A DNA stretch of 64,000 bases from Neostapfia colusana (Eukaryota; Streptophyta; Magnoliopsida; Poales; Poaceae). The translations under genes and the position numbers were made by a program. Positions 10,351 through 20,774 of this stretch are shown here, piece by piece. The stretch covers positions 26,595,928 through 26,659,927 of the forward strand of contig JASWHV010000001.1 of the NCBI GenBank assembly GCA_030760725.1. The letters run 5' to 3'. Below the pieces are notes generated by a model. That model worked only from the letters and a program-made list of their open reading frames with translations. It was not told where the DNA came from and did not search any database. How positions within the stretch are numbered: position 1 is the first letter of the stretch; each line of letters opens with the position of its first letter.

Positions 10351-11640
10351 GGTTCAGGAGCTACCACCCGAGCTACGAAAGGAGTTCGAACGGTTATATC
10401 TCAGGTTCTTGAACGAGATGGAAGTAATGGAACTCCACTCTCCATTGGAACAAGAAATAAGAGATGACCAAGCAACAGATGAGGAAATCAAGGAGATCAA
10501 GGAAAGAATCCGACAAGGCATCGAAAATGACTTCAAGGAAGACGAGAAGGGTACGCTTTGGTTAGGAAAAAGGATTTGTGTGTCTAACGTGAAGCACATC
10601 CGCGACACGATATTAAATGAGGCACATAACTCACCTTATTCCATACATCCCCGCAGTACAAAGATGTATAAGGACCTAAAGACTTGTTATTGGTGGGATG
10701 GTATGAAAAGGGACATAACAGAATATGTTGCCTTATGCGACACATGCCAACGGGTCAAGGCCGAACATCAAAGACCCGTTGGACTGTTGCAACCATTAAA
10801 AGTACCCCGAGTGGAAATGGGAAGACATCAGTATGGATTTCATCGTCGGATTGCCACGTACTCGGTCGGGTTACGACTCAATCTGGGTTATCATGGGCAG
10901 ATTGATGAAAACCACTCATTTTCTTTCTGTTAAAACCATGTACCGCGTTGCAGAACTAGCCGAACTGTACATGGAGCAAATCGTGTGCCGCCATGGAGTC
11001 CCGAAGAGGATAGTCTCAGATCAGGGTTCTCAATTTACCTCTAGGTTCTGGAAGAAGCTGCATGAAGCTATGGGTACGCGACTGGATTTTAGCTCCGCTT
11101 ACCACCCGCAGACCGATGGACAAACCGAGAGGACAAACCAAATTTTGGAAGACATGTTGAGAGCTTGCGCCTTGAAACATGGGTGTAGTTGGGATAGGAG
11201 CTTGCCATATGCCGAATTCTCCTATAACAACAGCTATCAAGCTAGCTTGAAGATGTCACCTTTCGAAGCATTGTATGGTAGGCGGTGTAGAACGCCGCTG
11301 TTTTGGAACGAGACCGGAGAAAACGAAGTGTTTGGACCCGAAGTGATACAAGAAGCTGGGAAGCAAGTCCAAATAATACGGGAGAATTTGAAGGCTGCTC
11401 AGTCACGACAAAAAGGCTATGCGGACAATAGGCGAAGAAAATTGACTTTCGAAGTAGGAGACTTCGTATACCTTAAGGTATCGCCTATCCGAGGCGAACG
11501 ACGTTTCAACGTCAAAGGCAAGTTAGCACCTTGCTACATTGGGCCATTTAAGATTTTGGACAAGCGAGGAGAAGTAGCCTATCAACTAGAGCTCCCAACG
11601 CACCTCTCCGACGTGCATGACGTGTTTCACGTATCCTAGC
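10351..11640 (+). pseudogene. Copy B integrase (zinc and catalytic domains)
   Basis: The N-terminal HHCC zinc domain is visible (..[23 protein letters not shown], 10616-10770). The rve catalytic core follows, with a frameshift near 10810-10840. The first catalytic Asp, expected in V-V-V-D-R-L-T-K, is replaced by Gly (VIMGRLMK near 10890), so the DDE triad is broken. The second Asp (IVSDQGSQFTS) and the Glu (TDGQTERTNQ) are intact. The C-terminal GKLAPCYIGPF and LPTHLSDVHDVFHVS follow; a CAG-to-TAG change at 11637 ends the frame. Integrase inserts cDNA into the host genome. Confidence 0.87.
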
Positions 11641-11902
11641 TCAAGAAGTGCTTGAGAGTACCAGAAGAGAAAGTACCGATGGATGAACTTGAACTTCAAG
11701 AGGATCTGACCTATGTAGAGAACCCTGTCCGAATTTTGGACGTGAAGGAAAGGGTCACGAGGAACAAAGTGATCCGTTGGTGCAAGGTACAATGGAGCCA
11801 TCACACAGAAGCTGAAGCCACATGGGAGCGTGAAGAAGACCTCAAAGTAGAATTCCCTCATCTATTCTCCACTATCGAATCTCAAGGGCGAGATTCAATT
11901 TA
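11641..11902 (+). pseudogene. Copy B chromodomain (C terminus of Pol)
   Basis: Continues the integrase frame after the TAG at 11637. Residues carry the chromovirus chromodomain pattern: PVRILDVKERVTRN, then IRWCKVQWSHHTEAEATWERE and the EFPHLF end. Chromodomains of this class are thought to guide integration to marked chromatin. The true Pol stop (TAA, about 11900) overlaps the start of the polypurine tract. Confidence 0.85.
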
Positions 11903-11912
11903 AGGGGGGTAG
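11900..11912 (+). promoter_or_regulatory. Copy B polypurine tract
   Basis: TTAAGGGGGGTAG lies immediately before the LTR start at 11916. It primes plus-strand DNA synthesis. The same tract precedes the LTR of copy H (56195-56207). Confidence 0.85.
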
Positions 11913-12064
11913 ATTTGTGACACCCTCAATTTCGATTTCTGCATGCATTCATATTTTATATAGAGAAATCATTTTAAAAGAAGTGGAAACAGAAAAAGAA
12001 TAAAAAAGATAGCCAAAAAGAGCAAATTCCAGTTCACCGAGAGCGATGCAAACACTTCCCGTGG

Positions 12065-12800
12065 CCCGCTGGCCATGTGGCACCTTCGGAGCTCATCCGC
12101 GCAAAGGGGGAGAGGTCCGCCGCTAAACTAGCTACGTGGCAGGCTTGGAGCTAGCCTGTGTGGGAAGGGGCAAGGTCCGACCCGCTGGACGCGTGTCACC
12201 TCCGAGGCTTGTCTCTATGGAGAAGCGAAGTCCAGCCGCGCGGGACACGTGTCGCTCTCGGAGCTCGTCTCCGAGAGGTCCGACCCGCGGGACATGTGTT
12301 GCTCTCGGAGCACACCTCCGAGAGGTCCGGCCCACTAGATACGTGTCACTCTCGGAGCTTACCTCCAAGAGGTCCGGTCCTAATGGACACGTGTCACCTT
12401 CGGAGCTCACCTCCGGGAGTCTGGCGCTACTGGACACATGGCATTCTTGGAGCCCACCTCCGAAGAGAGGGGAGGTCCGGCTCTGACACGTGGCACTATC
12501 AGAGCTCACCCCCGAAGAGAGGGGAGGTCCGGCACTGACACGTGGCGTACGTGGAGCTCATCTCCGAAGAGAGGGGAGGTCCCGAACCACCAGACACGTG
12601 GCGCACGCGGAGCTTACCTCTGAGGGAGAGGGAGGTCCCGCCCGCCAGGACGCGTGGCACATGTGGAGCTTGCCTCTGAGGAAGAGGGAGGTCTCGCCCG
12701 CCTGATACGCGGCACAACCCGAGCTCGTCCCTGAGGAAAAGGGAAGCCCAGGCCCCCGCAGGACACGTGGAGCCCCCGGAGCTCATCACCCACGGAGGTG
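12065..12800 (+). repeat. CACGTG (G-box/ABRE-like) tandem array in copy B U3
   Basis: Fourteen units spaced 47-58 bases, with G-box-like cores near 12073, 12131, 12188, 12244, 12291, 12338, 12386, 12433, 12485, 12537, 12593, 12649, 12704 and 12762. About half keep GACACGTG exactly; the others differ by one or two bases. Between cores each unit has GGAGCT(C) and a CTCCGAGAGGTCCG-like segment. The array lies about 180 bases upstream of the TATA box. Confidence 0.85.
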
Positions 12801-12982
12801 ACAAGATATGAAGCGGTTTTTGCTTCTGTACGCGCGGGAATACCGACACAGAAGGAAACCGACACGAATTCCACGTTGCTACCGCACCAAATCAATTGAG
12901 GATAAGTTGTTAAGATTTAAAAATGATTTGAATAGGACTCTTATTCAAAATTCAATCAGATTAGGACTCTTCTTTTCCCGAT

Positions 12983-12990
12983 TATAAATA
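12983..12990 (+). promoter_or_regulatory. TATA box of copy B 3' LTR
   Basis: TATAAATA follows the CACGTG array. The same sequence is found at the matching place in copies F (53114-53121, minus), H (56771-56778) and LTR K (63257-63264, minus). Confidence 0.7.
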
Positions 12991-13717
12991 GAACCCGAAA
13001 CAACCCCTTGATCGTAACATCTTTTCTAAGCCGACAACTTAGAAGCCCTAGCCCCAAACTCACCGAGCTAAACCCCTTTGCCGGAATTGGACCACCGGAG
13101 AGACCGCCGACGAGCCCGACACGATCGCCGGAGGAGAGCCGACGATCTGTTTTGCTGCCATTGCTATGAGGAAGGTTCCGAAGGAAGTAAGGTAGGTTTC
13201 CATTACCACCTTATGACAAGATCGCGGTTTTCTTTGCATCTGTTCTTTGATCCCTTCGAACAGAAGCTTTCTCGTGGACAGATCACATGTTGATCGGTTT
13301 GATCTAGATCTTGAGTCCCGATCATCACCACGTCCACATTTGATCTTTACACCTCTGTTCATCGTAAAACCACATGCAAGACTATTAAAACATGCAAAAG
13401 AATACATACAAACTAAACTTCACCATAGGATTAGCATGCATATGCACCATTGCATCTTGAATAAGGATTGTGCATGATAATTGATTGCTGTGAACCTGTG
13501 AACCTTGTGTATGCATGATTGTGAATAGAAGGACAAGCTCAGGGAGCTATCTACGACGAGCCACAACACCAAGACTTCGAGATCCAAGAGCAACAGAAAC
13601 CACAGTAACAAGGCAAGTGCCCCTTGACCATATTGATCCCATATTTTTGAAAACTGTTTGTTTGCGAAAACTGTGTATGCTGAGTCAACTTGATGGAAAA
13701 CCCTTTTATAAAAGTTT

Positions 13718-13722
13718 ACTAG
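13718..13722. other. Target-site duplication of copy C (left)
   Basis: ACTAG precedes the first base of the LTR; the identical ACTAG follows the element at 22356-22360. The empty site is seen in the relative at about 62555 (opposite strand). Confidence 0.93.
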
Positions 13723-13809
13723 TGTCGGTACCCTCGATATGGGGTACCCCCGCGCACAGAGGAAAATGCCTGAGGATCTCGCCCTTCTCCGTAGGGAGAG
13801 CTCCGAAGG

Positions 13810-14110
13810 CGCCACGTGTCCAGCGGGGCCGGACCTCCCTCTCCTCAGAGGAGAGCTCCGGGCCCGCCACGTGGCCAGCAGCAGCCGGACCTCCCCCTCC
13901 GCGGGGAGAGCTCCGAGGGTGCCACGTGTCCCGCGGGGCCGGACCTCCCTCTTCTCAGAGGAGAGCTCCGGGCCCGCCATGTGGCCGACAGAAGCCGGAC
14001 CTCCCCCCTCCGCGGGGAGAGCTTCGAAGGCTCCATGTGTCCCGTGGGGCCGGACCTCCCTCTCCTGAGAGGAGAGCTCCGGGCCCGCCACGTGGCCAGC
14101 AGGACGGCGC
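13810..14110 (+). repeat. CACGTG tandem array in copy C 5' LTR
   Basis: Six units of about 54 bases with cores near 13813, 13866, 13921, 13976, 14032 and 14087. CCACGTGTCC and CCACGTGGCC forms alternate. Each unit also has GGACCTCCC and an inverted repeat around CTCTCCTC-A-GAGGAGAG. Confidence 0.85.
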
Positions 14111-14514
14111 TGCCTGCCCCCCCCCCCCCCCCCCCCCCCGCGGTAGGCAGCAGGCGTAAAGACGCACCATACCTTGCCCGTACAAGGTATTCAAGGCCCG
14201 CGCCTTCCCAAGACGCGAAGACGTGGAGCACGCCTCTGTCAGGTGCCGTTGCGGCCAGTCGCATCATAGACTGGCGCGCTGTGTCAGAGCCTGTCCGCCA
14301 ATAAACACAGCGACAAGACATCCCCTGCCACCCCTGCCGTCATCAACCACTACGACTAGCTTGCGGCATGGGCAGGGCGGCAGAACAAAGACTCAGAAGC
14401 CTTCGCTAGAGACAACTACCGGCATAACTGCAGATACGGTAGATGGCAGGAAATCTCCCCGGGACCACCTGTCGGATCCCGGCCCCCCCTTTGTAAGCCA
14501 CTCGAGCCTTGGAC

Positions 14515-14522
14515 TATAAAAG
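14515..14522 (+). promoter_or_regulatory. TATA box of copy C 5' LTR
   Basis: TATAAAAG about 400 bases downstream of the CACGTG array; the identical box in the 3' LTR is at 22046-22053. Confidence 0.75.
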
Positions 14523-14826
14523 GCTCGGGTAAGCAACGTTAGCAAGGGTTCAAACTTTGTGAACTCGCATCCTAGGCATTACTCACCCTCAAGCTCAGGA
14601 CTCCGGTTCTGAGCAACAAGCAATACAGCGAGCACCTCTGCTCACCGTGGACGTAGGGTTTTACGCTCCGGCAGCCCGAACCACGTAAAACTAGCCATGT
14701 CAAGCTTCTCCCTCACTCGTCCCTAACGCTTAAGCTCTCCGCAACAGACTAGCCCCTCCGAAAAAGAACCTCTGCGGGCTGCCCAGAGCAGGTCCGGGGG
14801 AAATGTCGACCACACACTTTGACATT

Positions 14827-14844
14827 TGGCGCGCTAGGTAGGGG
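14827..14844 (+). promoter_or_regulatory. Copy C primer-binding site
   Basis: TGGCGCGCTAGGTAGGGG begins two bases after the LTR end. The TGG start complements a tRNA CCA tail, but it is not the initiator-Met type used by the Tekay-like copies. The exact tRNA was not determined. Confidence 0.75.
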
Positions 14845-14875
14845 GGCTTTTCCCTTGCGTGACGAGTTTCTGCCG

Positions 14876-16615
14876 ATGAAGATGACGAAGCTTCCTTCAG
14901 CGGCAAGCTCTCCTCCAACGCATTCACGATGAACCGTGACAAGCGGGGACTACGTCTCAACGCACTCTGGACGGAGTGTGTCGGCTCAAGCTGGAAGCCA
15001 GCAGCCGACTCCGGCAACGCAGGCTCCAGCAAGCGTCAGATCTTCTGCAGTGCTGAGCGTCCCCCACGGGGGCGCGCTAGCTGCAGCAAGATCGCTATTG
15101 CGCAATCCACCTGCTGGGGACGCGCCTCAGTCAGCGACCCAGCAGTGGATTCGCGAGGTAGACTGTCTCGTCGTCGCCGCCGCAAACCCTCGACTTCGGC
15201 GAGGACGACGCTCCAGCCAACTGGCTGTGTCGCTGACGCGCACGCCAACGGTTGACGGGCAGACAGCGGATTCCAGCTCCACCAGGCTCCCATCGACGGA
15301 CCTGAGGACAGAGCTGGAACGATGCCACTTGGGCCAAGATGCCCGAGTGTTCCTCGAGCGACGTCGAGAAAGGCGTCGCAACCAAGAGGCCGGCGACAGC
15401 ATGACGTCAGCCTCGACCCTGCCTGAGGCGCAGACCTTCGCCACGCGATCTCTGCCCCAGGCATACGCCACGCAGCATATGCCACAGCCATATGCCCTGC
15501 AAACGGCGCCCCCGGTTTATGGCGCAGCCTTGCCCATACCGGGGTACACAGTGCCAGCAGCGAACCAAGCGTTCGTGGCACTAACGCCTGCAGCAGCTGG
15601 AGCAGGATGTGCGGCCCTGGCGCCCCACCTTCGCTTCGCGAGGTGGCCGCGCATGTTCCGGCCGCACCTGCCCGAGAAGTACGACGGCAGCGTCAACCCG
15701 CCGGAGTTCCTCCAGATCTACTCCACCGCCGTCCTTGCTGCAGGAGGGGACGAGGCCGTCATGGCCAACAACTTTCCCGTCGCCTTGACCGGCCCTGCCC
15801 GGTCTTGGCTCATGAACCTCCCCCAGGGTTCCATAACCTCCTGGGGAGAGCTCTGCCGGCAGTTCACCGCCAACTTCAGTAGTTCCTACACCCGGCCTGG
15901 CACGGAGCTCGACCTCCACGCCATCCAGCAACAACCTGAAGAGACGCTGCGCTCATTCATCCAGTGGTTCTCCCAGGTACGCAACACCATCCCGCACATT
16001 CAAAGTGCTTCGGTGGTGGTGGCGTTCCGGCAGGGTGTCCGGGACGAGAAGATGCTTGAGAAGCTCGCGACCAGAGAGGTTCGCGACGTCTCAGATCTCT
16101 TCAGCCTGGCGGACAAATGCGCCAGGGCAGCAGAAGGGCGGAACTGGCACTCTCTGCCAGCCTCCGAGTCAGGAGGACAGCCCGGATCTGGTGCTGCTTC
16201 CTATGGAAGCAGCAAGAAGATCAAGAACTGGGGCGGTGGCAAGATGAAGCCACCGGCCGCGGCTCCCGTTGCCGCAGCAGCGGCACCCAGTGGGGCTCGA
16301 GGGCCGCGCCCCGACAAAAGGCAGCGACAGTCACCAGCTACAGATGGTGACCAAGGCGAGCTATGCCCCGTGCATGGCACCAGCAATCATACTGCTGCCG
16401 AGTGCTGGGACATCCAGAGGCTCGCAGAGCGCTTCCGCAAAGGGAGGCAGCTAAGAGCTGATGCTCCGCCCCTCCCTCAAAGGGAGGGCAAGCAGAAGGT
16501 CGACGCCTCAGTCAGCGTCGGCCACCAGGTGGGGTTTCAGGAGCCTCAGCGCGTCATAAAGAAGGTGCACAACGGTGAGGACTCCAGCTCCGGTGATGAC
16601 GAGCCGGGGCAGTAG
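14876..16615 (+). pseudogene. Copy C gag, with early in-frame TGA at 14930
   Basis: The frame opens at the ATG at 14876 (MKMTKLPS..), meets TGA at codon 19 (14930-14932), then stays open for 561 codons to 16615. The gag domain spans roughly 15640-16130: RMFRPHLPEKYDGSVNPPEF, ARSWLMNLP, SWGELCRQFTANF and EETLRSFIQWFSQVRN. A basic Ala/Pro-rich stretch and a knuckle-like CPVHGTSNHTAAEC follow (16363-16404). Without readthrough, the next good start is the ATG near 15401, which keeps the whole gag core. The protein would build particles for packaging; enzymes must come from a partner element. Confidence 0.82.
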
Positions 16616-16749
16616 CCAACTACAGCTGCCCCGGAAAGTCAGTGGAGACTGCACTGCTGCGATGTCAACCTTGGAGAAGCTCCAAAAGCTCCAAGTAGTT
16701 GCAGCAGCCCGAGCACCAGCCCCGACGGTGCAGAACCGGGCCAGCTCCA

Positions 16750-17190
16750 CCCGAGTGCATGTCTCTGTGCCACTGCCTTACCTCCTGGGGGCCGTCCAGG
16801 GTCTGTCAACCTCTTGAAGGCCTTAGCCAGAAGGGAAAGACACCTTGGGTCTCCCAAGAAGAGTCCGGGTCCTCCTACCCCTTGACGGCCTTGCCAGAAG
16901 GGGAGGGTACCCCGGGGGTCCCAGGAGAAGCCGCGCAGGACCCGCTCCAGCGTGAAGTTGACAACCTCACCCGAGCGCATGTCTCGGTGCCTCGGCCTTA
17001 CCTTTCGGGGGCCGCCTAGGGCCTGTCAACCTCTTGACGGCCTTAGCCAGAAGGGGAAAGACGCCTTGGGTCTTCCAAGAAGAGTCCGGGTCCTCCTACC
17101 CCTTGAAGGCCTTAGCCAGAAGGGGAGGGATCTCCGGGGCTCCCGGGAGAAGCCGCGTAGGACCTGCTCCAGCGTGAAGATAACTACCTC
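16750..17190 (+). repeat. Two tandem units of about 220 bp downstream of copy C gag
   Basis: The unit starting near 16753 (GTGCATGTCTC..) repeats near 16973 (GCGCATGTCTC..). Both contain CTGTCAACCTCTTGA, GGCCTTAGCCAGAAGGG and AGAGTCCGGGTCCTCC. Shorter sub-repeats of the CCTTGA..GCCTTAGCCAGAAGGG kind occur inside. No conserved protein is recognised. Confidence 0.7.
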
Positions 17191-18340
17191 GTCGACGAGG
17201 CCCGGCTGCAGGTGACACCCCGCAACGCACGGCCTCGGCTGGTGCTCTAGCACTACCGCCAAAGGACCAAGCGCGTCAGGGACCTGTAAGAAGGCAATCT
17301 GGTGCCGCGGCACACACTTTCCCGCGAAGGACCTATAAACTCTCCACCAGCTGGGAAGGTCCCTTCCGAGTCACAATAGTTGCCGTCCCAGATACACATG
17401 CCTAGCAACCAAGGATGGGATCCGTTCCCGAACCCTTAGCATGGAACAACACTGTAAGTTCTACCTCCTGAGCATTAGTAGAACAGGGCCATACCCTTCT
17501 GTAATAAAACCCATAGAGTCCAGGAACAGCGCTCGGGCAGCTAAGTCGCAAGGGACTGTCCAGGACTACGTCCAGCTTGGCCTGGTTACGACCCTAAGCA
17601 CGTAGAGTCTTGCTTCCCTTCTTAATGAGGCGGGTCGTTGCCTCCATGTACAGCCTGACTTCCCCCTATGGGCATTTACACAGAAACTTGTTCTACTTCG
17701 CTCTCTCTCATGTGCTCATTTAAATTACGCATTAATTTTTATGACCACACTTTCTATGTATGCTCACCGTACATTTAGCTCCCCTTTTTCCCGCGCTCAT
17801 CCATAGTCGGCATTTGCTATCCTACCGAAGGCGGTTGCGCTTGAGGCACCTGCCAATGGCCAGGGGGGGCTCTCGGGCCTCCCCCAGTCAGGTGTTGCGG
17901 TGCCAGTTGGTCACCTCCAGGAAAGGCCTGCGCCGTGCATGGGGGGTCCAGGGTGCGTATCCCGCTTAGCCGGCTCTGTACCTAAAGCATGCGCACCCTA
18001 CCCTCCGGAGGTCCAGGGGAGTACAGCCGCTTTTCCTGGTTCCGTACCCAAAGCCTGTGCACTCTGCTTCCCTGGCGTATGGTCCGGTACTAGGGGCCGG
18101 ACGGTCGTACTCGGACCTTGGAGGGAGCCGGAGCCCCGGTGCCTCGCGCACAGAATTGCCCAAGCCCCGTATATCGGACTAGGACCGTAAGCCGAATAAG
18201 ACTAAGAGACGGGGAGGGGAGGACCCCCCGAGGAGAATTACGTTTCCTCTACCTGTGTGCAGGACCTCTAGGTTATAGCTACGGAGGCTGCATGAAGCAA
18301 GGGGCAAGGAGCTATCGACTACTCCAGCGCAGGACCGGAA
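17191..18340 (+). other. Copy C internal non-coding stretch
   Basis: No recognisable coding sequence. The stretch 17920-18170 has several loose repeats of a CCCAAAGCnTGnGCAC-like segment (near 17982 and 18047). Pol would be expected here in an autonomous relative but is absent. Confidence 0.6.
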
Positions 18341-18359
18341 GGTCCGGGTTTTGCCCCTT

Positions 18360-18720
18360 CAACAGGGGCGAGGCCCGAAGGCCCCACGTGACCAGCGGGG
18401 CCAGAGCTCCCGCCTCCTCAGGAGGGGCTCCGGACCCGCCACGTGGCCGGCAGAAACCGGACCTCCCCCTCTGGGGGGAGCTCCGAAGGCCCCACGTGTC
18501 CAGCGGGGCTGCAGCTCCCGCCTCCTCAGGAGGGGCTCCGGACCCGCCGTGTGGCCGGCAGAAGCCGGACCTCCCCCTCCGGGGGGAGCTCAGAATGCTC
18601 CATGTGTCCCACGGGGCCGGACCTCCCTCTCCTTAGAGGGGAGCTCTGGGCCCGCCACGTGGCTGGCAGATACGGACCTCCCCACCCTCATGGGGCGAGC
18701 TCCGGAGACCTTCGGGGCCC
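18360..18720 (+). repeat. Internal CACGTG tandem array of copy C
   Basis: Six units of about 54 bases with cores near 18382, 18437, 18491, 18547, 18600 and 18655. They are homologous to the LTR array (GCGGGGCCGGACCTCC-type flanks) but lie inside the element, between the non-coding stretch and the 3' ends of the antisense frames. Confidence 0.82.
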
Positions 18721-18925
18721 TTAATACAGTAAGGACTCGGGGAAGGTGTCTGTGCAGATCTTCGAGATTGGTGAAGGCCTCTGAGTACCTTGCGGAGCTA
18801 AGGGCTCGGCCAGGTGAAACCAAGAAGAAGACAAGAGCATCACAGGCACAAAGGGACACAAGAGTCTATTTATTCATGGCTCCATGAGCTGGACTACAGA
18901 CTCGATAAAAAGAAAGAAACAAGCC

Positions 18926-19966
18926 CTAGGGTCCCCCTGGCTCGCGCCGGAACCTGGAGGCTACAAGGCCGGCCACATCCCCGACTTCAGCCCTGGCGGT
19001 CTCCTCCCGCTCCGTGGCAGGGCCCTCTCTCGCTGGCTCCAGTGAAAAAGAAGGGTCCCGGCTCCTGAAGCATGTCAACACATGCGTAGCAACCTCCAAG
19101 GCCAGGCCCCGTCCCTCTGCCTCAAGCTCGCTGGCGACCACCGCGTCCAGCCTACTCAGCTTGGCGCCGAGTGACTCCAGTGCGGGGATCACTTCAGCCA
19201 CCTTCAGCGCAGGAGCCGCCGCCTTCACCGGGCTGAAGCCAAGAGGGACCAAGGCGGACCCCGCCTGGTTGACAAAGCTCGAGACCGCACGGGCCTCGGA
19301 GGACCGCGAGGCCAAGAGCTCCTCTACCTCGCGGCGGGCTGCCCGCAGGGCGTCGCGGCTTCCCTCGGAGGATTCCTTCTCCTTGGCCGCCAGGGAGCTT
19401 TCCCGAAGGCGGAGAGACTGGGCAAGTCGCTCCAACTCTGAAGCCCGGAAGTCAACAGCCAGCTCCCGATCCAGGATCGCCTGACGTTCCCGGGAGACCT
19501 GCTCCTCCCTCATGGCAAGGTCTGCCCTCCGGGCCTCTAGCTCCCTGGCCCGAGCTCGCAGGTCGCCCTCGCCTGCTGCCAGCCGCACAGCGACCCTCTT
19601 TGCCTCGGCTGCCGCGGAGCGCTCCTGGTCCTCAACGGCGCGCTTACGGCGCTCCAACCTCTGCCGTACCTCCTCCACGGCAGAGAGGCTCTCCTCGGCC
19701 TGGGCATGCGCCTCAAGGGCCTCCCTGTGGAGCCGCCACGTCTCAGATTCCAGACGGTCGACAACCCGCTTCTGCCGGTTGAGGAGCGCTTCCATGATGT
19801 CAAGCGATTCTCGCCTGGAGTCGAGCTCGCCCTTGACCTTCGCGGTCCGCTCCCGCAGAAGGTTCCCCCAGGTGAGGAGGCGATCCCTCTCAACCGCCCG
19901 CTCCTCTCTCACGACCAAGCGCGGCCAAGACCTGTCGGACGCTCGCTTTGGCGAGCACGAAGGCAT
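18926..19966 (-). CDS. Copy C antisense frame, coiled-coil C-terminal part
   Basis: A 346-codon frame antisense to gag. Residues about 30-215 are rich in Glu, Arg, Ala and Leu with heptad character (ARELEARRADLAMREEQ, RLRESSLAAKEKE) and predict a long coiled coil; the rest is Ala-rich and acidic. It overlaps the next antisense frame by 77 bases, one frame away, so the two probably formed one protein before an indel, or are joined by a frameshift. Antisense proteins of this style (Transposase_28 / putative gypsy-type transposon family) occur in large grass gypsy elements; that family link is from memory and unproven here. Confidence 0.6.
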   Translation of the reverse strand: MPSCSPKRASDRSWPRLVVREERAVERDRLLTWGNLLRERTAKVKGELDSRRESLDIMEALLNRQKRVVDRLESETWRLHREALEAHAQAEESLSAVEEVRQRLERRKRAVEDQERSAAAEAKRVAVRLAAGEGDLRARARELEARRADLAMREEQVSRERQAILDRELAVDFRASELERLAQSLRLRESSLAAKEKESSEGSRDALRAARREVEELLASRSSEARAVSSFVNQAGSALVPLGFSPVKAAAPALKVAEVIPALESLGAKLSRLDAVVASELEAEGRGLALEVATHVLTCFRSRDPSFSLEPAREGPATEREETARAEVGDVAGLVASRFRREPGGP

Positions 19967-20774
19967 CCGCCAGGGGCAGTGGGGCAGCAGAGGCCGGAGC
20001 GGCGCCCCCTACCTCCTCCATCACATCGTCCTCAAGAAAAGACGACGCACCAGGGACCGGGATGAGACGCCGGTCAGGAGAAGCCGGCACCGGGACTTCG
20101 ACAGCCGGACCCACCAAACCCTCACTGACAGCTGGCTCCTCAGCCGGCGGAGAGGGATGAGTGGAGGGAGTCGACACTGAAATAGAAGTCGGGCCGCCTG
20201 GTACAGGGCAGACCTGCGCTGGCTTGTGGGCCGCGGCAACTGTCTCAGCAGGAGGGGTTGACGCTGCCATGGAATCCGGGCAGGCCGGAACAGGAGAAAC
20301 TCGCGCTGGATTGGGGGCCGCGGCAGCTGTCCCGGTTTCCGAGCGCAACGGCGCAGATCCCCCATCAGTCGGGGACGGCCGAGGAACGTGAGCACTCCAA
20401 CGGGCCCTGAACCCCGACTTCCCAGCCGGGGTAGGACCACCAGAGCCCGCCATCGCTGCTGACGACCGCTCCGCAGTCGCCTGGACTGACGGAGCAAGGG
20501 ACGCCCCAAAAGCTCCCTTCGATTCATCAGCAGGTCCCCTGGAGCCTCCACCGCTTGAGGAGGGAGGACGCGACGTCCGGGAGCCTTCGGCCTGTTGTCT
20601 CTTAAGAGGAGTCCTGTCGGGATGATGAGCCCGGGACCTCTTGGGGTCGCCACCGGACGGAGCGCCATCTCCAGAAGCAGGAGGTGCAGGCACCCTGGTT
20701 CCCCGACTTGGCACAGATGCCGCCACCGGAAGAGATTGGGCGCGTTTCTTCTCTGGGGGCGGGTTGGAAGCCAT
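19890..20774 (-). CDS. Copy C antisense frame, Pro/Ser-rich N-terminal part
   Basis: The frame is open from 21134 down to 19890 (414 codons). The best start is the ATG at 20774 (MASNPPPEKKRAQS..), giving about 294 residues; upstream in-frame Met codons also exist. It is low in complexity, Pro/Ala/Ser-rich and positively charged near the start, with no enzyme motif. It ends ..LADAFVLAKASVRQVL.. just where the coiled-coil frame (18926-19966) takes over. The start lies about 500 bases from the 3' LTR, so an antisense promoter in or near that LTR would be needed. Confidence 0.55.
   Translation of the reverse strand: MASNPPPEKKRAQSLPVAASVPSRGTRVPAPPASGDGAPSGGDPKRSRAHHPDRTPLKRQQAEGSRTSRPPSSSGGGSRGPADESKGAFGASLAPSVQATAERSSAAMAGSGGPTPAGKSGFRARWSAHVPRPSPTDGGSAPLRSETGTAAAAPNPARVSPVPACPDSMAASTPPAETVAAAHKPAQVCPVPGGPTSISVSTPSTHPSPPAEEPAVSEGLVGPAVEVPVPASPDRRLIPVPGASSFLEDDVMEEVGGAAPASAAPLPLADAFVLAKASVRQVLAALGRERGAGG

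Larger units (their letters stand above)
13723..14824 (+). repeat. Copy C 5' LTR
   Basis: Starts TGTCGGTACC and ends CTTTGACA. It holds a CACGTG array (13810-14110), a C run of about 25 bases (14117-14141) and a TATA box. The other LTR is nearly the same by eye, apart from the C-run length and scattered substitutions. Confidence 0.93.

Noticed and set aside
12065..12800. Regularly spaced repeats resembling a CRISPR array
   Set aside because: Unit length varies from 47 to 58, repeats are degenerate, there are no unique spacers and no cas genes; the setting is a plant LTR U3.
14117..14141. Run of about 25 C (and the G run at 29347-29363)
   Set aside because: Homopolymer lengths are prone to sequencing and slippage error; the other LTR of copy C lacks the run. 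No function claimed.
13515..14304. Several overlapping long frames in the copy C LTR on both strands
   Set aside because: They read through the GC-rich CACGTG repeat in nearly all frames; repeat-driven, not genes.
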